Both the position numbers and the translations under genes were made by a program. Under the pieces are notes generated by a model. It saw nothing but the letters and a program-made list of their open reading frames with translations, ran no database searches and was not told where the DNA came from. This document shows positions 1 through 6,350 of a DNA stretch of 6,394 bases, piece after piece; within the stretch, counting starts at the first letter, position 1; each line of letters begins with the position of its first letter. The DNA comes from an uncultured Anaerolineaceae bacterium. Its GTDB lineage: Bacteria > Chloroflexota > Anaerolineae > Anaerolineales > Anaerolineaceae. The stretch covers positions 1-6,394 of the forward strand of contig CALAEB010000062.1 in the NCBI GenBank assembly GCA_937890875.1. The letters are read 5' to 3'.

Positions 1-241
1 CATAACGAAAGATTTCGATACCTAGTTTTTAATAATTTAATTAAGTTAACAGCATATAAAAAAATGATGAAAATATTAATGGATTTTTTTATGTATGACT
101 CATTTTATTTGAAAGAAAACCTTAAATATTTAATCTTTACCTTTTGATTATTCCTAAATGTTGCCTCAAGCAGTGTGTGCACACCAAACCCATAAAAACC
201 ATTTAGCAGTCTAACTAAAACAACACCTGCACTCCCAAAAT
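1..241. other. AT-rich intergenic stretch with no recognisable gene
   Basis: This stretch is very AT-rich, with several poly-A and poly-T tracts, and no reading frame in it has protein-like character. The longest small frame noticed (64-147, 27 codons) starts with two ATGs but has no Shine-Dalgarno site and is almost all AT-rich codons. Short palindromes are visible: CGAAA-GA-TTTCG at 6-17 and GTGTGCACAC at 175-184. Neither can be tied to a function. The stretch lies left of a terminator, so it is probably the 3' flank or untranslated tail of a gene outside the window. Confidence 0.5.
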
Positions 242-290
242 AAAAAGGGGCTTCCACAAGTCAGTCAATGACCCCAGAAGCCCTCTTTTT
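242..290 (+). terminator. Rho-independent terminator, probably bidirectional
   Basis: GGGCTTC (248-254) pairs with GAAGCCC (277-283). The stem extends outward through the A tract at 242-246 pairing with the T tract at 286-290, with one bulge. A second small hairpin, GTCA (260-263) with TGAC (269-272), sits in the loop. The T-run gives termination on the plus strand, and the A-rich 5' side becomes a T-run on the minus strand. No gene ends within the 240 bases to its left, so it probably serves a transcript entering from outside the window. It also insulates htpG from upstream transcription. Confidence 0.7.
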
Positions 291-441
291 AAGCCAAATT
301 AGGCACATAAGGCTGAATACAGCCGATTTCACACCTTCTTTGTATCATAGGGGGAGTATATTTCTATTACGTTTACACCATTCATAAAAGCTATGGGCGT
401 CAAACTGTTAATTCTTTATTAGAAAGCACGCTCCGGGCCAT

Positions 442-495
442 AATTCCTGCCAAAATTGACTATAATGGATCAGGAATTCAAAATATTAGAATTCC
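442..495 (+). promoter_or_regulatory. htpG promoter with operator-like inverted repeats
   Basis: A perfect TATAAT lies at 461-466, with a predicted transcription start near 473. No good -35 box is visible at the matching distance (about 438-443). A second reading is TTGACT (456-461), 17 bases, then CAAAAT (479-484). Either places transcription start upstream of the ATG at 522. Three copies of the half-site AATTCC/GGAATT surround it. AATTCCTG (442-449) and CAGGAATT (471-478) form a perfect 8-bp inverted repeat flanking the -10 box. GGAATTC (473-479) and GAATTCC (489-495) form a perfect 7-bp inverted repeat with a 9-base spacer. This geometry is typical of repressor operators. No CIRCE element (TTAGCACTC-N9-GAGTGCTAA) is present. 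The promoter is well supported; the operator role is inference. Confidence 0.55.
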
Positions 496-521
496 GCCCA
501 AAAATACACGGAGTGCAATCT

Positions 522-2399
522 ATGACTGGCTCGAACCCAACCACACAAAACGAAATTCCATTCAAAGCAGAAACCAAACAATTATTAGATATTCTGATCA
601 ATTCGCTTTATTCCGACCGGGACGTTTTCCTGCGCGAACTGATCTCCAACGCGTCCGACGCAATCACCCGAATCAATTTCGAGATGCTGACCAACCATCA
701 GGTTATCGACCCGGACGCCGCGCCGGCAATCCGGCTTTACGCGGACAAAGAGAACGGCACGCTGAGGATCACCGATAACGGCATCGGCATGAATGCGGAT
801 GAATTGGCGGAAAATCTCGGCACCATTGCGAAATCCGGCGCGCGCAGTTTTCTGGAAGCCGCCAAAGAGAAAAATGCCGGCAGCGTTAACGACCTGATCG
901 GCCAATTCGGCGTTGGCTTCTACGCCGCATTCATGGTCGCGGAATGGATCGAAGTCACCTCCCGCTCATTCCGTCCGCAGGATAAAGCAGCGAAATGGCG
1001 CTCCACCGGCAGCGGCAGCTTCACCATCACCGATGCGGAGAAGAGCGATCGCGGCAGTGAAATCCTGATTAAATTAAAAGAAGACGCCAAGGAATATACC
1101 GAAGAGTTCAAGCTGCGCGACGTGATCCGCAAACACAGCAATTATATTCCGTATCCGATTTATATCGGGGATTCCGAAGAACGGGTGAACGCGGAGACCA
1201 CGATCTGGCGGCAAAGCCCATCCGAACTGAAGGATGAAGATTATGAAAAATTTTATCAGAGCTTTACGCTGGATTTCGAAAAACCGCTCAACCGGCTCCA
1301 TCTTTCGATCGATGCGCCGTTCCAGATGTACGCGCTGCTGTTTATCCCATCCAAACCGGAACGCAACATGTTCTCACTGCGCAAGGAGGATGGGCTGCAG
1401 TTATATGCCCGCAAAGTCTTGATTCAGGATTATTGCACAACGCTGCTGCCCCGCTATTACCGTTTTATTGAAGGCGTCATCGATTCGGAAGACATCCCGC
1501 TGAACGTTACTCGGGAGACCATGCAAGCCAACCGCGTCATTCTGACGCTGAAAAAAATCCTGGCCGGAAAAGTCACCGATCTGCTGAAAAAATGGGGAAC
1601 CGACGAAAAAGAGCAATATGCCGCGTTCTGGAAAAAATTCGGCGTGTTTATCTGTGAAGGGATTGTGACTGAGCCCGAAGCCAAAGACAGCCTGGTGCCG
1701 CTGCTGCGTTACCGGTCGCTGAACCATGGCGAGGAATATCTCTCACTGGCGGATTATGTGCTTGAGATGAAACCGGGACAGGACAAGATTTACTACATTC
1801 TGGGAGAAAATCTGGACACACTGCGCAACAGCCCGCATATCGAAACGCTGAAGAAAAAAGGCATGGATGTGCTGCTGCTAGCGGATCCGTTCGATCCGTT
1901 TGTCATAACCAATCTGGAAAAATTCCAGGATTTCAGCCTGGTTAACGCCGCGACAGAAAAATTCAGCGAAGACGCCGATAAAAAGGACGCGGAAGCAAAA
2001 CAGGAACCGGCTTTGGACGAATCGGCCTCACAAGGCCTGATCCAGCGGTTTAAAGACACGCTGGGAGAAAAAGTTTCCGACGTGAAAACGACCGACCGCC
2101 TGGTCGAATCGCCCGCCCGTCTGGCCGATGCCGAAGGCGCCATCTCACCGGAGATGCAGAAAATGTACCACCTGATGCAGCAGGACTTCAGCGCTCCCAA
2201 GAAAGTTCTGGAAATTAATCCCGCCCATCCGCTGATCACCAGACTGGCGGAAGTGACGGATTCAGACCTGGCCTCCCAGATCATTAACCAGGTTTATGAC
2301 GGCGCAAAAATCATGGACGGGGAAACGCCGGATCAGTTCGCCATGCTGACCCGGATTCAGAACCTGATCATCAGCCTGCTGGACCAGCAAAAAACATAA
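522..2399 (+). CDS. htpG: Molecular chaperone HtpG (bacterial Hsp90)
   Basis: Cytosolic homodimeric ATP-dependent chaperone that remodels late folding intermediates and stress-damaged proteins. From the ATG at 522 it has 625 aa, essentially the same as E. coli HtpG (624). The N-terminal Bergerat (GHKL) ATPase domain, about residues 10-230, shows the RELISNASDA helix with catalytic Glu39 and Asn43, DNGIGM (85-90), the lid segment LGTIAKSG (99-106), GQFGVGF (127-133) and GSEILIKL (178-185). The middle domain, about 235-480, carries LYARKVLI (294-301) and IPLNVTRE (325-332), whose Arg331 matches the conserved ATP-contacting arginine. The C-terminal dimerisation domain, about 500-625, holds the EINPAHPLITRL segment (564-575). 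There is no MEEVD tail, as expected for bacteria. The start was chosen because GGAG (510-513) lies 8 bases upstream. The in-frame TTG (456) and ATG (465) fall in or beside the TATAAT box and would add 22 or 19 unrelated residues. The gene is monocistronic, with a terminator 18 bases after the stop. Confidence 0.96.
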   Translation: MTGSNPTTQNEIPFKAETKQLLDILINSLYSDRDVFLRELISNASDAITRINFEMLTNHQVIDPDAAPAIRLYADKENGTLRITDNGIGMNADELAENLGTIAKSGARSFLEAAKEKNAGSVNDLIGQFGVGFYAAFMVAEWIEVTSRSFRPQDKAAKWRSTGSGSFTITDAEKSDRGSEILIKLKEDAKEYTEEFKLRDVIRKHSNYIPYPIYIGDSEERVNAETTIWRQSPSELKDEDYEKFYQSFTLDFEKPLNRLHLSIDAPFQMYALLFIPSKPERNMFSLRKEDGLQLYARKVLIQDYCTTLLPRYYRFIEGVIDSEDIPLNVTRETMQANRVILTLKKILAGKVTDLLKKWGTDEKEQYAAFWKKFGVFICEGIVTEPEAKDSLVPLLRYRSLNHGEEYLSLADYVLEMKPGQDKIYYILGENLDTLRNSPHIETLKKKGMDVLLLADPFDPFVITNLEKFQDFSLVNAATEKFSEDADKKDAEAKQEPALDESASQGLIQRFKDTLGEKVSDVKTTDRLVESPARLADAEGAISPEMQKMYHLMQQDFSAPKKVLEINPAHPLITRLAEVTDSDLASQIINQVYDGAKIMDGETPDQFAMLTRIQNLIISLLDQQKT

Positions 2400-2417
2400 T
2401 TATTTTAAGCGCAAAGA

Positions 2418-2457
2418 GTTCGGGTTTCTCTGCGATACTGAGAAACCCGAACCTTTT
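2418..2457 (+). terminator. Terminator after htpG
   Basis: GTTCGGGTTTCTC (2418-2430) and GAGAAACCCGAAC (2440-2452) form a perfect 13-bp stem around a 9-base loop, followed by CTTTT. The T-tail is short (four T, then GC), but the stem is long and stable. It begins 18 bases after the htpG stop and should end the htpG message. Confidence 0.85.
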
Positions 2458-2720
2458 GCTTACCGCACCCATCATCACCCGTTGCGCTCGCTGCTTCTAT
2501 CTTTGGCTCCGATAACTATAAGCGGTATGGAAAAGTCCTGTATTTATGCAGGTTTGCAATGATATGGATGGTACGGACATGGAAGAATAAAATACCATTG
2601 CGGGCAACAATTCGATTTTTGAAAAGGTTTCTCAGTTCTTGTTTTCATTCCTCTCAGAAAAGATTTTATATTTCAAATTCCCGAATCACAGCATTGCAAA
2701 TATATTTGGTCTCTTTTGCA
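2458..2720. other. Intergenic stretch without a supported gene
   Basis: The longest plus-strand frame here (2559-2768, 69 codons) has no Shine-Dalgarno site, no recognisable motif and runs across the hydrolase promoter, so it is not called. A small inverted repeat, CCTGTAT (2537-2543) with ATGCAGG (2546-2552), and an 11-base inverted copy of part of the htpG terminator arm (2626-2636 against 2437-2447) are visible, but both could be chance. The left part (about 2461-2510) is less AT-rich than the rest and may be decayed coding DNA; I could not identify it. Confidence 0.4.
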
Positions 2721-2729
2721 TGTTATACT
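2721..2729 (+). promoter_or_regulatory. Extended -10 promoter of the hydrolase gene
   Basis: TG-T-TATACT is a good extended -10 element (TGnTATAAT consensus). No convincing -35 box lies 16-18 bases upstream, which is tolerated by extended -10 promoters. Transcription would start near 2736 and leave a leader of about 112 nt before the ATG at 2848. The leader holds a short GC hairpin, CTCCG (2744-2748) with CGGAG (2759-2763). The same promoter style precedes the synthetase gene at 4129. Confidence 0.5.
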
Positions 2730-2847
2730 GAAAATCAGTGTTGCTCCGGAATTATGCACGGAGATTAAAAATATTATAAAGAAACACAAGATAACAAATA
2801 GCGCTAGGACAACTAAAAATGATGAGATTTTATCGAAGGCGGATAGA

Positions 2848-2985
2848 ATGCGGAAAATAATCACAACTGTTTTCATTAGTATTGCTATAGCGGCAATTAT
2901 TTATTTGGTGATTGCCCTCGTGCTGGTGTTTACTGACGCGCCGACGAGCGCCCAGTGGCTTCAGGCGGCAGCATTGGTTTTTCAG
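2848..2985 (+). pseudogene. N-terminal membrane anchor of the frameshifted hydrolase
   Basis: This is the 5' end of the hydrolase gene, out of frame with the rest. ATG at 2848 is preceded by GAAGG (2835-2839) at 8-base spacing, a good ribosome binding site. It encodes MRKII followed by a single strongly hydrophobic helix of about 23 residues (TTVFISIAIAAIIYLVIALV), then LVFTDAPTSAQ. That is a typical signal anchor followed by a short periplasm- or outside-facing linker. Left in this frame, translation runs into arginine- and glutamine-rich nonsense and stops at 3091-3093. The catalytic domain continues in the frame one base back. The two frames are both open between about 2937 and 3093, so the shift lies there, most likely between 2941 and 2985. 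The coordinates mark the anchor up to the latest likely junction. Confidence 0.7.
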
Positions 2986-3851
2986 AGGCGATTAAGGCGG
3001 ACTATTCAACAATCCCGGACACAATTACCTATACGGCTCGCGATGGCAGCAATTTACCATACCGACGCTATGATGGCGGCTCAGATCGCTTAATTGTGTT
3101 AGCCCATGGTTCAGGGTGGCACGGAATGCAGTTCCACCCAATGGCCAGCAAGCTTGCGGCAAGCGGTCTCGGTACCATAGTGGTACCGGATTTGCGTGGG
3201 CACGGTGCCACTCCGGAACGTCGCGGCGATGTAGACTATATCGGTCAACTTGAGGATGATCTGGAGGATCTGATCAACACAATGCAAGCTGAGCAAAATT
3301 ATAATAAAGTAGTGCTCGGAGGCCATTCTTCCGGAGGTGGTCTTGTTATACGGTTTGCGGGCGGTGAACATAATGACAGCGCAGATGAATTCATACTTAT
3401 GGCGCCATTCTTAAAATATAACGCACCCACTACGAAGCCAAACTCCGGCGGGTGGGCATATACGGCAACGCGGCGTATTATCGGACTTACAATGCTTAAT
3501 AACGTGGGTATTACCTGGTTTAACCACCTGCCAGTGATTAGTTTTGCAATGTCAGAAGAAGTGCTTGATGGACCTTACGGCGATACTGCCACAACAACCT
3601 ATAGCTATCGGCTGAACACTGCTTTCGCGCCGCGGATGGATTATGAATCCGACCTTGCCGCAATGAAACAACCTTTCCTGTTGATTGCAGGATCAGAGGA
3701 TGAGTCATTTCTCGTAGAAGCGTACCAGCCGGTAATCTCGGCGCAGACCGACAGTGGCGATTATCAGATTCTTGAAGGAATCAGCCATATCGGTATCACG
3801 ACAGATCCGCGCGCGATTGATGTGATCGCTGGATGGCTTGATGCGCATTGA
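2955..3851 (+). CDS. Alpha/beta-hydrolase fold protein, catalytic part (gene frameshifted upstream)
   Basis: Serine hydrolase of the alpha/beta fold, resembling the lysophospholipase/Hydrolase_4 type; the substrate cannot be told from sequence. Numbered from the GTG at 2955 (298 codons), it shows YTARDG (26-31), the oxyanion segment LAHGSGWH (49-56), DLRGHG (79-84), the nucleophile elbow GHSSGG (123-128, Ser125), the acid candidate Asp249 in AGSEDE, and the catalytic His278 in ISHIGI. The triad is complete and correctly spaced, and the fold reaches the natural C-terminus. The GTG at 2955 has no good Shine-Dalgarno site and is only the first possible start in this frame. I think the true start is the ATG at 2848, which with one restored base would give a protein of about 334 aa carrying an N-terminal membrane anchor. 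The gene stands alone between its own promoter and a terminator. It may be a recent pseudogene, a sequencing error, or expressed by slippage. Confidence 0.85.
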   Translation: MASGGSIGFSEAIKADYSTIPDTITYTARDGSNLPYRRYDGGSDRLIVLAHGSGWHGMQFHPMASKLAASGLGTIVVPDLRGHGATPERRGDVDYIGQLEDDLEDLINTMQAEQNYNKVVLGGHSSGGGLVIRFAGGEHNDSADEFILMAPFLKYNAPTTKPNSGGWAYTATRRIIGLTMLNNVGITWFNHLPVISFAMSEEVLDGPYGDTATTTYSYRLNTAFAPRMDYESDLAAMKQPFLLIAGSEDESFLVEAYQPVISAQTDSGDYQILEGISHIGITTDPRAIDVIAGWLDAH

Positions 3852-3888
3852 GCGTCTTATTTTGTTTGAATTTTTATCCCGGAGTGCA

Positions 3889-3924
3889 GAGAGCCCTTTT
3901 TTTTCCCAGGGGCTCTTCTTTTTT
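3889..3924 (+). terminator. Terminator after the hydrolase gene
   Basis: AGAGCCC (3890-3896) pairs with GGGCTCT (3910-3916), with a possible G-U pair below it. The 13-base loop contains eight T. The tail is TCTTCTTTTTT, ending at 3924. It starts about 38 bases after the hydrolase stop at 3851, which fits a rho-independent terminator and separates this gene from the synthetase gene. Confidence 0.8.
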
Positions 3925-4021
3925 CAGCGATTGTTTCGGTAACATCATTTTTGATACATGGGAAACCAGGTTCTGACTCAGCATATCGAAATATAAAATT
4001 TCCCCGAACGAAGAAGTACAG

Positions 4022-4072
4022 TTGATTATTATTTTGGTTTTGAACTGCCTGCAAAAACAAAATAATAATCAA
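4022..4072. repeat. 15-bp perfect inverted repeat upstream of the synthetase gene
   Basis: TTGATTATTATTTTG (4022-4036) and CAAAATAATAATCAA (4058-4072) are perfect inverted copies. Inside them, after one mismatch (G4037/A4057), TTTTG (4038-4042) pairs with CAAAA (4052-4056), giving 20 paired bases around a 9-base loop. Neither strand has a T-run after the stem, so it is not an ordinary intrinsic terminator. No target-site duplication is visible at its edges. It ends about 60 bases before the synthetase -10 box. It could be an operator, a cruciform-forming site or the relic of a small mobile element. Confidence 0.75.
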
Positions 4073-4128
4073 GAAACAATTTTAAATTTCAAATTGATAG
4101 CTGTGTCTCGATTTAATCATCCTGTTTG

Positions 4129-4137
4129 TGGTAAAAT
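4129..4137 (+). promoter_or_regulatory. Extended -10 promoter of the synthetase gene
   Basis: TG-G-TAAAAT matches the extended -10 pattern. No clear -35 box lies at the usual distance; TTGATA (4094-4099) is too far upstream. Transcription would start near 4144, giving a leader of about 65 nt. That makes the in-frame GTG at 4128 impossible as a start on this transcript and agrees with the start chosen at 4209. Confidence 0.5.
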
Positions 4138-4196
4138 CAGCATGTTTACATCTTTTGTTCATGCAAACGCCATCATATAAAAAAACAAATTTTCTC

Positions 4197-4201
4197 AGGA
4201 G
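4197..4201 (+). promoter_or_regulatory. Ribosome binding site that sets the synthetase start
   Basis: AGGAG followed by seven A and then GTG (4209) is an ideal Shine-Dalgarno site and spacing. The other in-frame starts, GTG 4128 and ATG 4161, have nothing comparable upstream. This decides for the GTG at 4209. Confidence 0.85.
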
Positions 4202-4208
4202 AAAAAAA

Positions 4209-6335
4209 GTGAACAAAGAAGTGTTAGACGGTCTTTTCAGACCAAAATCTGTTGCTGTGATTGGAGCGTCCGCCACTCCCGGTAAAATTGGTTACTCTGT
4301 CGTTGAATCTTTAAATAACGGGAAATATGAGGGCGCTATTTATCCGATCAATCTGAAAGCCGATGAAATTTTAGGCCACAAAGCATATCCCAGCATTTTG
4401 GATCTCGAAGGAAAAGTTGACCTGGCTGTCATCACTGTTCCGGCCAAATTGGTACTTAGCGCTGTGGAAGAATGCGGAAAAGCCGGCGTGAAAGGCGTCA
4501 GTATCATCACGTCAGGATTCGGCGAGGTCGGCGACCATGAAACCGAAAACGCCATTGTGGAAACCGCCCATCGACATGGGATGCGGGTCCTGGGTCCGAA
4601 CATCATCGGATCACTTTCCAATTCGGGCAAACTGAATGCTTCTTTTGCGCCGATGCTTCCGCTTCCCGGCGATGCTTCGCTGATCTCCCAGTCCGGCGCC
4701 CTGCTCATCGCGCTGGATGCCGGAACTTATCTGCGCGGCGTCGGTTTCGACAAACTGTTCTCGCTCGGAAACATGTCCGATGTGGACTTTGCCGATATCA
4801 TTGAGTGGCTCGACACCGACGAGCACACCAAATGCACCGCGCTCTACATCGAAGGGCTGAAAGACGGACGCCGGTTCCTGGAAGTCAGCAAGAAGACCAA
4901 CAAACCGATCATTGCTCTGAAATCCGGTGTTTCCGCACATGGCGCAGCCGCGGCTGCTTCCCACACCGGTTCACTCGCCGGCGCCGCCAAGGTTTACGGC
5001 GCGGCATTTGAGCAGGCCGGCATCATCCAGGCAACGGATCTGAATAACCTGTTCGACCTGACCCAGGCTTTCGAATTACAGCCCCCGATGAAAGGCGACC
5101 ATCTCCTGATCGTCACCAACGGCGGCGGTGTCGGCGTTCTGGCAACGGATGCGGCTGAGCGTTTTGGAATTCCGCTTGAATTCTGCCCGCCTGAATTACA
5201 GGCCGAAATGAAGAATTACATGCCGGAATTCGGTTCCGCGAAGAACCCGGTGGACATCACCGGCGGCGCCGGGCTGGAAGGCTACCGCAAATGTATCGCC
5301 TTCGGCCTGCAGCAGGACTGGGTCCACGGGCTGGCTGTGCTGTACTGCGAGACCGCGGTGACCAACCCGGATGAAATCGCCCAGGGCATTCTGGAAGCGA
5401 TCCGGGAAGCGAAAGCAACACCGGCCGGCAAAGACAAACCGGTCGTGATTTCCTTCATCGGCGGCACCCGCTGCGCGAAAGCCATGCGCTATCTGATCGA
5501 TAACGGCATTCCGGCTTATGACGATCCGGCCCGTGCGGTCAACGCGATTGCCGGCCTGCGGCAGTTCGCCCGGCTGCAGGAAGCCAAAGCCAACGCCAAA
5601 GATGAAAAGCCGTTCGCGGCGGATCGGAACGCTGCGCTCGAGATCATCAAAGCCGCCCGTGCCGACGGACGCGACGCGCTGACCGAAATCGAAGCCAAAC
5701 AGGTCTTCGGTATTTATGGGCTGGATGTTACATCGACCCTGCTGGCCAAAACAGAGGATGAAGCCGTTGCGCTGGCGAACAAAGTCGGCTACCCGATCGT
5801 GATGAAGATCGTATCTCCGGACATCCTGCACAAATCCGACGCCGGCGGCGTCAAAGTCAACATCAAAGACGATGCCTCCACCCGGGAATGGTTCGCGAAG
5901 ATCATGGCCAACGCGAAAGCCTACAAAGCTGACGCGAACATCCATGGCGTCGCCATCCAGGAAATGGCCCCGCTGGGGACCGAAGTCATCCTCGGCTCCA
6001 TCAACGACGCCTCCTTCGGGCCGACGGTCATGTTTGGGCTGGGCGGTATTTTCGTTGAAGTGCTGAAAGACGTCACCTTCGCGGTCACGCCGGTCTCCAA
6101 AGAGCAGGGGCTGAAGATGCAGTCCGAGATCCGCGGCGCGAAGATTCTGGCCGGAGCGCGCGGCGAGAAGCCGCGGGATCAGGAAGCAATGGCGGAAACC
6201 ATCGCCCGCTATTCCAACATGATCCTCGATCTGCAGGATGAGATCAAGGAATCCGACGCCAACCCGGTGATGGTTTATGAAGCCGGAAACGGGCTGAAAG
6301 TTGTGGACGCCCGGATCATCCTGAAAAACAAATAA
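4209..6335 (+). CDS. ADP-forming acetate/acyl-CoA synthetase, fused alpha-beta chain
   Basis: Cytosolic enzyme that converts acyl-CoA, ADP and phosphate to the free acid, CoA and ATP, reversibly. Acetyl-CoA is the usual substrate, but other acyl-CoAs are possible. Starting at GTG 4209 it has 708 aa. The alpha half comes first: a CoA-binding Rossmann domain with SVAVIGASATPGKIGYS (14-30) and VLGPNIIG (127-134), then the succinyl-CoA-synthetase-like ligase domains with SQSGAL (160-165), the phosphohistidine loop SHTGSLAG (251-258, His252), TNGGGVGVLATDA (303-315) and NPVDITGG (346-353). The beta half, about 485-708, is an ATP-grasp domain with YPIVMKIVSPDILHKSDAGGVKV (start 528, His541), a GLGGIFVEVLKD segment (610-621) and DANPVMV (683-689). 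All key residues of both halves are present. There is no GNAT domain after the ATP-grasp part, so it is not a Pat/YfiQ-type protein acetyltransferase. The gene stands alone between its own promoter and a terminator. Family assignment is firm; substrate is inferred. Confidence 0.93.
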   Translation: MNKEVLDGLFRPKSVAVIGASATPGKIGYSVVESLNNGKYEGAIYPINLKADEILGHKAYPSILDLEGKVDLAVITVPAKLVLSAVEECGKAGVKGVSIITSGFGEVGDHETENAIVETAHRHGMRVLGPNIIGSLSNSGKLNASFAPMLPLPGDASLISQSGALLIALDAGTYLRGVGFDKLFSLGNMSDVDFADIIEWLDTDEHTKCTALYIEGLKDGRRFLEVSKKTNKPIIALKSGVSAHGAAAAASHTGSLAGAAKVYGAAFEQAGIIQATDLNNLFDLTQAFELQPPMKGDHLLIVTNGGGVGVLATDAAERFGIPLEFCPPELQAEMKNYMPEFGSAKNPVDITGGAGLEGYRKCIAFGLQQDWVHGLAVLYCETAVTNPDEIAQGILEAIREAKATPAGKDKPVVISFIGGTRCAKAMRYLIDNGIPAYDDPARAVNAIAGLRQFARLQEAKANAKDEKPFAADRNAALEIIKAARADGRDALTEIEAKQVFGIYGLDVTSTLLAKTEDEAVALANKVGYPIVMKIVSPDILHKSDAGGVKVNIKDDASTREWFAKIMANAKAYKADANIHGVAIQEMAPLGTEVILGSINDASFGPTVMFGLGGIFVEVLKDVTFAVTPVSKEQGLKMQSEIRGAKILAGARGEKPRDQEAMAETIARYSNMILDLQDEIKESDANPVMVYEAGNGLKVVDARIILKNK

Positions 6336-6350
6336 AACGAATTGACAGAC

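Noticed and set aside
64..147. Small frame of 27 codons starting MMKILMDFF
   Set aside because: It has no Shine-Dalgarno site and its AT-only codon character matches the surrounding spacer, so chance is the simplest explanation.
175..184. Palindrome GTGTGCACAC as a possible operator
   Set aside because: Only 10 bases long, not near an identifiable promoter or gene start.
2437..2636. Inverted 11-base match between the htpG terminator (2437-2447) and 2626-2636
   Set aside because: Too short and too far apart to support pairing or a repeat family; likely chance.
2559..2768. Plus-strand frame of 69 codons between htpG and the hydrolase
   Set aside because: No ribosome binding site, no motif, and it overlaps the hydrolase promoter and leader.
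2673..2876. Minus-strand frame of 67 codons with a hydrophobic stretch
   Set aside because: It is antisense to the AT-rich leader and start of the hydrolase; hydrophobicity here is a by-product of T-rich codons.
3857..4072. Minus-strand frame of 71 codons
   Set aside because: It reads through the hydrolase terminator and begins inside the inverted repeat, with no ribosome binding site or recognisable protein motif.
5196..5945. Long minus-strand frame of 249 codons inside the synthetase gene
   Set aside because: It is a shadow of the GC-rich coding strand; the plus-strand product is a complete, conserved enzyme.
6342..6347. TTGACA, a perfect -35 hexamer after the synthetase gene
   Set aside because: No -10 box follows at 16-18 bases; that position is the loop of the terminator.
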